Shown: piece by piece, positions 56,040 through 64,000 of the stretch
How positions within the stretch are numbered: position 1 is the first letter of the stretch
How the letters are laid out: every line of letters starts with the position of its first letter
NCBI GenBank assembly: GCA_026225945.1
Contig: JAMJFZ010000699.1
Coordinates: 62,001 to 126,000, forward strand
Origin: Cricetomys ansorgei
Lineage: Eukaryota > Chordata > Mammalia > Rodentia > Nesomyidae
Reading direction: 5' to 3'
Length of the DNA stretch: 64,000 nucleotides
Position numbers and translations under genes: made by a program
The notes under the pieces: model-generated
Database searches by the model: none
Told to the model about the DNA's origin: nothing
Seen by the model: the letters and a program-made list of their open reading frames with translations, nothing else

Positions 56040-56828
56040 TTGCTTAATAAAGACTGTAAATATTCATGGCACACAGTCTGCTGTTTTGACATATTTCTGC
56101 ATTGTAGAATGACTAAATTAAGCTGGTTAACACATCCATGTTCTCATACACTTACTTTTTATGGGAAACAACTTGGTAATTTTCAAGTATGCAAATACTG
56201 TTATTAGCTATAGATACCATATTATACAATAGATCTCTTGGATCTATTCATTGTTGAATTAATGCCCTATCCTTTCATCAACATCTGTCTCTCCACTCTG
56301 GGTCTCCTATGTCTGGTAGGAGCCATTCTACTTGCTGACTCTTTTTAGATTCCACCATAAGTGAGATCAGGCTGTATTTATTGTTCTGTTTCTGGCTTAT
56401 TTCATTATGTATACTGTCCTCCAGGTTCGACTATGTTGTTGCAAGGAAAAGACTTTCCTTATTCTTTAAGTCTGAAGACCACTGTTCCACTGTATCTGTA
56501 TATCCTATCTTCTTTATCTACTCATTCATTGATAAATTTAGTTTGTTTCCATGTCTTGATTATTTCTTTAATGAATTTAAAGGTGCACATATCTCTTTGA
56601 GATGCTGATTTTTCCTTTGGGAACATATCCAAAAGAGTCTTGCTGGTTTATATAGTAGTTCTACTTTGCATTTTTTTTAGAAAACTCCATAGTGCTTTCC
56701 ATGATGGCTAAATTGACTTACACTCCCACCAGTGACATGCAAGTGTTCCCCTTTCACCCCATTCTCTTCAACATGATATCGTGACTTTTTCTAATAACCA
56801 TTTTAACAGGTACAAGTTGGTAACAATA
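56040..56828 (-). mobile_element. L1MA/MB-type 3' end (antisense)
   Basis: Plus strand: ctaaattaagctggttaacacatcc, tttatgggaaacaacttggtaattttcaag, gctatagataccatattatac, gagccattctacttgctgac, ttagattccaccataagtgagatcagg, ggcttatttcattatgtatactgtcctccaggttcgac, cactgttccactgtatctg, gatgctgatttttcctttgg and ggtttatatagtagttctac. Long continuous antisense L1. Confidence 0.9.
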
Positions 56829-56829
56829 A

Positions 56830-57235
56830 CAAATCAATATTGCATAAGCTAACCCAGGATCAGAAAGACAAACAACCATATATTTTCTATCATCTGTGGA
56901 TCTAAGTTTGAATTTCTAAATTTCTGTGTTCAAATTAGAGTGAGAGTTAGTTGAGGCCAGGAAATAAGAAAGGAGACAAGACCCACTGAATGAAGCCTTA
57001 AACAGGCAGGGAGTTTTTAAAATCATATTTTATATGATATAAAATAGTGAGGGGAATATTGGATGGTGGAAAGGTTTAAACTGGGATAGGATAGGGGAAT
57101 AGGTGAAAACATGGATGGGATGGAGGTTAATGAAAACTAAGGGTATACTAAAAACCTTATGGAAATCTACTATTTTATAAACCAGCTAAAATATAGTGTA
57201 GTAAAAATTTTTGAAAAATCAAATCTAGGTACTCT
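56830..57235 (+). mobile_element. Rodent L1 3' UTR
   Basis: gcataagctaacccaggatcagaaagacaaacaaccatat, gtgagagttagttgaggccaggaaataag, cttaaacaggcaggg, gggaatattggatgg, a gataggggaatagg block and ccttatggaaatctactattttataaaccagctaaaatatag. Confidence 0.8.
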
Positions 57236-57239
57236 TCAA

Positions 57240-58740
57240 TAATGATATTGAATCCTAGAAGCCAAAGTTTATCAAATGAAATCCCAGTGCTGTGTGTGAG
57301 ATACCTCCCTGTTAGTTGTTGGTCAAAGCCCCTCTTTTTAAATAAAAGGCTGTTGAGCTTAATCTTGATTGCACAATAGATCTAAGAATGTAGTGTCCTA
57401 ATAATGAAGACACAACACATTAAGTTGTAGGACATAGAAATTAATCTGTAACTGAACTAGAAGCTCCCTCTCTGCTGACATCTTTCATATCACTGGAAGG
57501 TGCTTTGTAAGCTTCTTGGGGAGAAAAGTTATCAAACAGTCTTACATGCTGTGGACCCACCAGTCAGGATACAACTAGTAGTACAATAATGGTATGACTG
57601 TTAAAAAGTAACCAGTTGCTTTCTGATTGGAATTTAGGACAGTTTTATAGGAGGGAATTTATACCAGATACTGTCAACCTGGTCAAAAGTCCATGGCTAG
57701 TGTCATAGTTAGGTTTCTAGTTGTGTGATAATACACTGTGATCAAAAGGAACTTGGGTAGAAAAAGGTTTATTTCAGCTTACAACTCTCAGACCACACTC
57801 AATCAATGAAGAAATTTAGGGCAGGACCCTGGAGGCAGGAGTTGACATAGACATGGAGAGGTATTGCTTACTGGCTTGCTCACCTGGCATTCTCAGCCTC
57901 CTTTCTTATAGCACCGTGGATCATCAGCCCTGTGATTGCACTGTCCATTGTAAGCTAGGCCCTTCCACACTAATGATCAATTAAGAAAATGCCCTACAAA
58001 CTTGCCTACATGCCAATTCTATAGAGGCATTTTCTCAGTTAAGATTTTCTCTTCCCAGATGATCCTAGCCTGTATCTAATTGACAAACTAGCCAGCCCAG
58101 CTAGGAAGGCCACAGGTCCTAGAGTAAACTTACTACTGTTGTTTTGCTAAACGATCATGTTGTTAAAATGTCATCCAAATATTTATATTTATACCCATAG
58201 ACTAGTGCTGTTCTCAGCTTTAGTCAGAAAATCTATTTTTTGCAGTGGGCAGTGGTTAATGCAGAAACTCATAACTGGTCTAAGTGATAATAATGAGTGT
58301 TTAATGCTCAGCTCTAAGTAGGATATCTGCATCACTCCCTCCAAAGCTTAGGGAACACCACAGAAAGGAAGTGGAAAGAAAGACTTTAAGAGCTTTAAGA
58401 CTTTAAGAGGGTAGAGAAGGGAGCTTTGAAGTGCTGTCTTCTAGGTGTGGCACTGCCATTGCACTCATAACTCACAGAAACTATGGTTACCTGTACAAAA
58501 CCGGCAGATGACTGTGCCCTTCAGTATTCCATCGTGGATGGGAGCTGGGCTTATTAGGCTCATGCTCTATTGAATACTTCCTACTCAAGCTCATGCAAGC
58601 AACTGTATTTAAACATAGTAGGTCATTTTTAAAAGACATGCACATAAGAAGAGGACTAATTAAAATGAAGTTCAACAGGAGAAGTAGCACAAGAACATAA
58701 TGGTGTGAGTCTGGTCAAAATACAATGTATACACATAAAA
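57240..58740 (+). mobile_element. Rodent (Lx-type) L1 3' UTR, split by an LTR
   Basis: gtgagatacctccctgttag, gttgctttctgattgg, gtcaacctggtcaaaagtccatggctag, [LTR], gctaggaaggccacaggtcctagagtaaac, ctactgttgttttgctaaacgatc, atgctcagctctaagtaggatatctgcatcactccc, gtgctgtcttctaggtgtggcactgccattgcac and gtctggtcaaaatacaatgtatacac. Colinear on both sides of 57701-58099. Confidence 0.8.
57701..58099 (-). mobile_element. MaLR-like solo LTR with 5-bp target duplication
   Basis: Starts TGTCATAG and ends CCAGCCCA on the plus strand, flanked by gctag at 57696-57700 and 58100-58104. Antisense features: aaaaaggtttatttcagc (TTTATT at 57768-57773 is a minus-strand AATAAA), ggaggcaggagttgac, cttactggcttgctcacc and attaagaaaatgccctacaaacttgcc. 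The 5-bp duplication and TG...CA ends fit the ERVL/MaLR class. Family not named. Confidence 0.88.
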
Positions 58741-58744
58741 AGTT

Positions 58745-59110
58745 GTTAGAAGAAATACACATTCTGTAGGCTGTCTCCTCACTTGGTCAACTGTTTCCTG
58801 TGCTGTGCATAAACTTTTCGATTTGATGTAGTCCTATTTAACCATTATAAAATTTGGATTTATTCTATTTTGTATATCTGGGTATTTTGTTTGCATTTAT
58901 GTCTGTGTACCATATGTGTGCCTGGTGCTTATGGAAGCCAGGAGGTATTGAATCCCCTTAAATTGTACAGACAATTGTGAACAGCCGTGTGGGTATTAGT
59001 AATCAAACCTGAGTACTACAAAAAGACAGTAAGTTCTCTTAAGCATTGAGCCATCTCTCCAGTTACTATTTTGCCCAGTTTTTATTTATTGGCCTATGCC
59101 TTTGGGGATA
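58745..59110 (-). mobile_element. L1 fragment (antisense), split by B2
   Basis: Left part: attctgtaggctgtctcctcacttggtcaactgtttcctgtgctgtgc, ataaacttttcgatttgatgtagtcctattt. Right part after the B2: tgcccagtttttatttattggcctatgcctttgggg. The two halves are colinear in antisense L1. Confidence 0.75.
58866..59064 (-). mobile_element. B2 SINE (antisense) inside L1
   Basis: tatttgtatatctgggtattttgtttgcatttatgtctgtg-type tail side, gtgcctggtgcttatggaagccagg, gaatccccttaaattgtacagacaattgtgaacagccgtgtggg, aatcaaacctgagtac and ctcttaagcattgagccatctctcc. Near full length; no clean target duplication seen. Confidence 0.92.
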
Positions 59111-59245
59111 TACATGCATTGAAATCTGCTGCTCACAATTTAATAAAAACCATACTAATGGAACTAAAGACACAAATTAATACAAACCCAATAATCATAG
59201 CCATTTTAACAGTCCAGTTTCTTCAATAGATAGGTCATCTGAACA

Positions 59246-59271
59246 AAAAACAAACAAACAAACAAACAAAC
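59246..59271. repeat. (CAAA)n microsatellite
   Basis: Six AAAC units inside the L1. Confidence 0.95.
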
Positions 59272-60139
59272 ACGGAAGTCTCAGAATTAAATGACATTTT
59301 ACATTAAATATACTTAAAATATATCTACAGAATAATCCACAAAAACACCAAAGGAAATACATTCTACTCAGCAGCACATGAAAGCAACTCTAAGATAGAC
59401 CACGTGCTGAACACACACACACACACAACTTTGACAAATACAGAAAAGGTGAAGCAATTCCATGTATCCTATCTGATCATGTGTAATAAAACTTAAAATC
59501 AACAACAAACAAAACTCCAGTAACTGTGTAAACTTATAGAGATTAAGCAACTCAATACTGAACAGTGAATGGGTCAAAGAAGAAATCAGGAAAGAAATTA
59601 AAGTATTTCTGGATCTAAATTAAAATGGAAACACAACACAGTAAAACCTCTGGGACATGTCCTGTGAGAACAATTTATAGCTCTAAGTGACTGTATTAAA
59701 CAATCAGAAACAGCACAAATAAATGACTTAATGATGCAACTCAAGAATTTAGAAAAGCAGGAACCAAACAACCCAAACTCAGCAAGAACTAATGAAAATC
59801 AAAGCAGATAGTAATGAAATAAAAACAAAAGAAAAAATACAAAGCATCAAAAGCTGCATTTTTGATAAGATAAATAAGATCTACAGATACTTGGCCTAAC
59901 AAACCAAAAGAAAGAGAATCAGAAATGAACAGGGAAACATTAAAGGTGACATCAGATAAACACGGAATATTATTAGGGATTGTTTTAAAGTCTGTACTCC
60001 ATTAAGTTGGAAAATCTAAAAGAAATTGATGAATTTCTTGATTCATATAAACAACTCAAGTTAAACCAAGAAGAGACCAATAACCTAAACAGAGCTATAA
60101 CAAAAGAGATTGAAAAAAGTAATTAAAATTCTTGTTACT

Positions 60140-60164
60140 AAAAAAAAAAAAAAAAAAAAAAAAA
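60140..60164. repeat. A25 run inside L1 ORF2
   Basis: 25 uninterrupted A residues within the reverse-transcriptase region, unusual for ORF2. It could be slippage growth of an A-rich codon stretch, or the scar of a lost retro-insert. Confidence 0.95.
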
Positions 60165-60239
60165 GTTGAGGCCTAGATGGATTCACAGTAAATTCTATCA
60201 AACTTTCAAGGCAAAACTACAAACAATTCTTTTTAAATT

Positions 60240-60342
60240 CTTAAGAAGGAGGAAGAAAAGGGAAAGGAGGAAGACAAAGAGAAAGAAGAGGAAAAAAAGG
60301 AAGCAGAAGCAGGAGGAGGAGAAAGAGGAGCATCAGTCCCAA
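60240..60342. repeat. GAA/GGA purine tract inside L1 ORF2
   Basis: About 100 bases almost entirely purine, replacing typical ORF2 sequence. It accounts for the K/R/E-rich 68-codon frame. Confidence 0.9.
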
Positions 60343-62506
60343 ATTAATTCTATGAAGCCAGTATTACTCTAATACCCAAACCAGGTAAGCATATGCACGT
60401 GCACACACATATCTCAAAAACAAAAACAATACTACCGACTGATATTCCGGATAAACATAAATGCAAAAATCTTCAGTAAAATAACAAACTGAATATAAGC
60501 CCATATAAATGAAATCATCCACCATGATGAAGTTGGCTTTATCTAAGAAATGATGTAGGGTTAGTTCAACATATGTAAGTTAACAAATATAATAAATCAT
60601 ATAAATGGACATAAAGACAAAATGACATTATTATCTCAAGAGATGTAGAAAAAGCCTTTGACAAAACCCAACATGCTTTCGTAATACAACTATTAGAGAG
60701 AAAAGGACTTAAGGGAACATATTACACCATAATAAAGGCTATATGTGACAATTCAACAGTTAACATTATCCTAAATGAAGGAAAACTTGAAGCAATCCCA
60801 TTAAAATCACGAAAAAGAAAGGGCTACCCACTTTTCCCACTCATTTTCAATATAGTGTTTGAAGCACTAGCTTGAGCAATATGGTAAGAGAAGAAAATTA
60901 AATATACAAAGATATGAAAAGAAGTCAAATTTTCCTAACTCGCAGATGATATGCTATTATATGTAGGAAGTCCAAAAATTCCCACCAGAAAACTCCTAGA
61001 AACAATAAACAACTTCAACTAAATGACAGAGTACAAAATTAAAATTAACTTATAAAAATCAGTAGCTTTTCTATACACCAAGAATAAACACACAAAGAAA
61101 CAGATCATGGATGCACTTCCATTTACATTAGCATCAAAGACAATGAAATATCTTGGAATAAAATTGACCAAGGAGGTGAAAGACCTCTACAGTGAAAGCA
61201 TCAAATCACTGAATAAAGAGATTGAGAAAGAGACTAAAAATGGAAAGAAATCTTGTGTTGATGGATCAGTAGAATCAATACTGTGAAATGGCCAACCTTC
61301 CAAGAGCAATTTACAGTTTCAATACAATCCCAAACAAAATACCCACAACAGTCTTCACAGAAAAGAAATCCTAAAACTCACATGGAACCAGAAAGTAAGC
61401 CAGGTAGTCAAAGCAATCCTGAGCAAAAAGAGTGCTGGAGGGATTTTTATTTTAGACTTCTATATTATAGAGATATAGTAATAAAAAACAATACGGTATT
61501 GGCAGAAAAACAGACATTAGTCTACAGACCCAAAAACAAATATTCATAACTACAGTCATCTGATATTTGACAAAGGGGAAATATGTGCACTAGAGAAAAA
61601 CAGCATCTTCAACAAATAATGCTAGGAAACTGGATGTCCACATGCAGAAGAATGAAATTAGACCCATACCTACCACCCCGACAGAAAACAAATCCTAGTG
61701 GATCAAAAACCTCAATTTGAAACCTGAAACACTAAAACTTCTAGAAGAAAACAGAGGTAGTATCTTATATGATATAAATGTAGGAAGAACTTTCTGAGCA
61801 AGACACTATTTGCCCAGAAATTAGGACAAGTGGGAACTCATAACACTAAACAGCTTCTACACAGCTAATGAGACAGTCAACTGAATGAAGAGCAAACCTA
61901 CAGAGAGATATAGAATCTTTGTCAGCTACACACCCGACAGAGAATTAACATACAGAATATACAAAGAACTAAAAACTGAAGAGTCAAAAATACAAATGAT
62001 CCAATTTTAAAGCAGGTTAGGGATCTGAACAGAGAGTTAATGATAGAAGAAATAAAAATAGCTTAAGAAATTCCTCAAAAGTTGTCATCATGCTTAACAA
62101 TTAGGAAAATTAAAATTAAAACCACTTTAAGATTTCACTTTACCCCAGTCAGAATGTGGCAAATACCAACAAATGCTAAAGACAAACACCATATGTGCTC
62201 TCTCTTCTGCTGTTCCTGGTTCCAAATCTCCACATGTGAGTGTATACAACGTGAAGTAACCACAGAAACCAGGAAAGTAAAAACGTGGGATCGGAGTTGG
62301 GTGAGAGCAGAATAGTAGGATACAGATGATATGAAGCAGGACACAGAAAAATGGGGAAGGGGCTCCTACTGAGGAGGAGAGGAAGAGGAAGGCCAATACA
62401 GGAGAAGGAATGAAAGACAAATAAATAGCACCAAGGTTGTTTGATAAAACTTCCAGGAATCATATTATTTTATATTTACTGTGAATTATATATAATACAT
62501 GCAAGT

Positions 62507-62526
62507 ACACACACACACACACACAT
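62507..62526. repeat. (CA)n microsatellite
   Basis: Ten CA units in the L1 3' UTR. Confidence 0.95.
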
Positions 62527-62862
62527 CTTAAAGGAAATTAAGCTACTTGGGCTGACAATGCTTCCCACAAGAACTGTGAACTAACAAAACTCTCAGTACC
62601 AGGCATTAAGAACCTTCCAAATGTTGGTCAGGGTAGCCCATATAATTCCCCAAACAGTAAAGACTATTGATGTAGCCCTTGGTTGCCTCCTAGAGGATAA
62701 GGTAATTCCCTATTATTGAAGACACTACACAATTTGGACACAGGACTCAAGCTGGATCTAAGCTGGAAGCCTCCTTCCTTCTGTTTAGATCCCATGGTAC
62801 TAGAAACCCAGTCACGTTCCTGTGGCTAGTGAGGTCATGAGCCATAGAAAAGAATCTATTAC

Positions 62863-63212
62863 TGTAGGAGTAACAAGGCCTGCCACTGGGCAGGAACAAG
62901 GCCTTTGGCTAAACTGTGCACATGCCTGGCTGGCCTTCTGCATAGGGCTGGACTGAGACCTTCCTGGACATGCCCAGAGACTGATGATGTCATATCAGGT
63001 GATGAGACACAAGCCAATGAGGAAGAGCCACAGCAGCAGCTTGCAGTCCAGGAGCCAATGGGATGCTGGAGCGGGGGGGTTATAAAGGAGCTTCCTCTTC
63101 CTGGAATAAATGAGTCTGCTTTTGCCACTTACCTAATTGCCGGGGCCTGTGTCGTTGACTCCACACCAGCTCACCCCTGCCCCAAGGTTTCTGGGACTGG
63201 TTTCAAGTAACA
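62863..63212 (+). mobile_element. Class II (ERVK-like) solo LTR with perfect 6-bp target duplication
   Basis: 350 bp starting TGTAGGAG and ending GTAACA. The hexamer tattac occurs immediately before (62857-62862) and after (63213-63218). U3-like region with two CCAAT boxes (about 63014 and 63055) and a TATA box (ttataaagg, 63079-63087), then AATAAA (63103-63108) and a short U5 with gccggggcctgtgtcg. A 6-bp duplication is typical of ERVK elements. No internal retroviral sequence remains, as expected after LTR-LTR recombination. Family not named. Confidence 0.93.
63014..63108 (+). promoter_or_regulatory. LTR promoter and polyadenylation signals
   Basis: CCAAT (agccaatgagg and agccaatggg), TATA (ttataaagg) and AATAAA (ggaataaatgag) lie in the usual LTR order and spacing. 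Sequence-intact by eye, so the LTR could still act as a promoter or transcript end. Activity is inference. Confidence 0.7.
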
Positions 63213-63734
63213 TATTACCATCACTTTGAAAAACAGCATAATCCATAACTACAGTTTCAATATTATCCTTATACCCACAGGTAAGTGTAGCTACCACCCC
63301 AAAAAGAACATTTTCTTTGCAGCAAATGGATTCCATCACAGAAAACCACAATTGGACCCAATGCAGAGATCAACAGATCATAGGGAGCACAGCCCCAAGG
63401 GATATATATACATCACAGCTCCTGCATATATGGCTCAGAGTACATTATGGGAAAAAGAGTAGAAAGATTGTAAGAGACAGAATACTAGGAAATCTGCTGT
63501 GAAACAGTCTCCCCTAGGAATGGCTGCATAAACAAGACCAGAACAACAGCAATATCAATAAAAATGCTAATGTGAAAGAGAGAAAATTTCATGGGTTGAG
63601 AACTATAGGCAACTAATGACTGCAGCAAGAAGGAGAATTAGCCTCTCCCAGGGATAAGCACTATTTTGTTGGTTATCTAATACAAAGTGGTCATCTGTGA
63701 AACCATATACACACAAACAGCAAGAACTGCCTCA

Positions 63735-63790
63735 GCGGGTTGTATTTGTATATTTGTGCATACATATACAAATATATATATTTATGTAAC
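63735..63790. repeat. TA/CATA-rich low-complexity tract in L1 UTR
   Basis: gtatttgtatatttgtgcatacatatac then tatatatattta, at the same UTR position as the TATG array in the 22.9-kb copy. Confidence 0.85.
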
Positions 63791-64000
63791 AATGATGACC
63801 GAAAAAAATGGCTATAAGTTAAGGGGGGCATGAGAGGAGGTGGAAGGAGGGTACCTGGAAGGTTCTAGAGGAAGGAAAAAAAAGGAGGAAAATCATGTAA
63901 TTCTGTTTTAACTAAAAATGTATATATTTTTTTAATAATTGAAAATTTAAAATGATATAAATATGGGGGAGCTCAAATTTTGGACATAAACAATCTTTTG

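Larger units (their letters stand above)
59135..63935 (+). mobile_element. Decayed rodent (Lx-type) L1: ORF2 and 3' UTR, with internal LTR
   Basis: Largest element. The ORF2 endonuclease C-terminal region lies near 59330-59500 (cattctactcagcagcacatg). Reverse-transcriptase motif A (E-K-A-F-D) is at 60648-60662, and the A-D-D-M catalytic core at 60942-60953 in the same frame, with an in-frame TAA just before it. ORF2 C-terminal blocks follow (gcaatcctgagcaaaaagag, ctggatgtccacatgcagaag, cagcttctacacagc). A long 3' UTR (about 62200-63935) is interrupted by the LTR at 62863-63212. There is no 5' UTR, ORF1 or early endonuclease. Frameshifts and stops throughout make it immobile. Confidence 0.93.

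Noticed and set aside
59330..62190. Intact L1 ORF2 or active retrotransposon
   Set aside because: An in-frame stop directly before the ADDM core, many other stops and frameshifts, missing 5' part and an inserted LTR.

Overview
The window looks like non-coding nuclear DNA from a muroid (mouse/rat/hamster-like) rodent. The evidence is the repeat content: B1 (7SL-derived), B2 and B3-type SINEs, rodent L1 3' UTRs, an ORR1-type MaLR LTR and a URR1-type hAT element. These lie on older pan-mammalian debris (MIR, L2, L1M). No typical rat ID element was seen. Several of the better-preserved B1 copies share an unusual ACAAC variant near their 3' end. The species is therefore left open.

I found no protein-coding exon, tRNA, rRNA, snRNA or CRISPR array that I can defend. 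The open frames are short. The longest, 284 codons on the minus strand at 52.1-53.0 kb, runs through a compound microsatellite. The window reads as an intergenic or deep intronic gene desert.

Layout. 0-5 kb: microsatellites, a B1, two LTR-like repeats, then ancient L1 in both orientations. 5-10 kb: rodent L1 3' UTR pieces, L1 ORF2 remnants, B1s and a purine/ATGT microsatellite. 10-22 kb: sparser repeats (B1 cluster at 11.3-11.7 kb, MIR/L2, a minus-strand LTR at 14.0 kb) with long apparently unique stretches; 16.1-16.6 kb is rich in ATTA-type homeodomain-like sites. 22-29 kb: B3 SINE, L1 3' UTR with a TATG microsatellite, B2, and antisense L1 and MaLR-like LTRs. 29-37 kb: a hAT element, an ORR1 LTR, B1/B2 copies and two copies of an unnamed LTR-like family. 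37-44 kb: mostly unique sequence, MIR/L2, and a SINE/microsatellite cluster at 40.7-41.7 kb. 44-52 kb: antisense L1, a second copy of the 14-kb LTR, L1 3' UTR, B1 and a purine tract. 52.1-52.7 kb: a locally CpG-richer, non-repetitive patch. 53.6-64 kb: an L1-dominated block with nested insertions. The largest element is a decayed sense-strand L1 at about 59.1-63.9 kb, split by a 350-bp solo LTR that has a perfect 6-bp target duplication.

The clearest structural results are four nested or bounded insertions with visible target duplications (B1 at 54.5 kb, MaLR-like LTR at 57.7 kb, class-II LTR at 62.9 kb, B1 plus purine tail at 36.8 kb) and one hAT element with inverted ends. I did not find a new biological system. 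The best non-repeat candidates are possible conserved non-coding elements and the CpG-richer patch at 52.2-52.6 kb. Repeat family names come from recalled consensus features, not a database search, and boundaries are approximate unless a target duplication is given.
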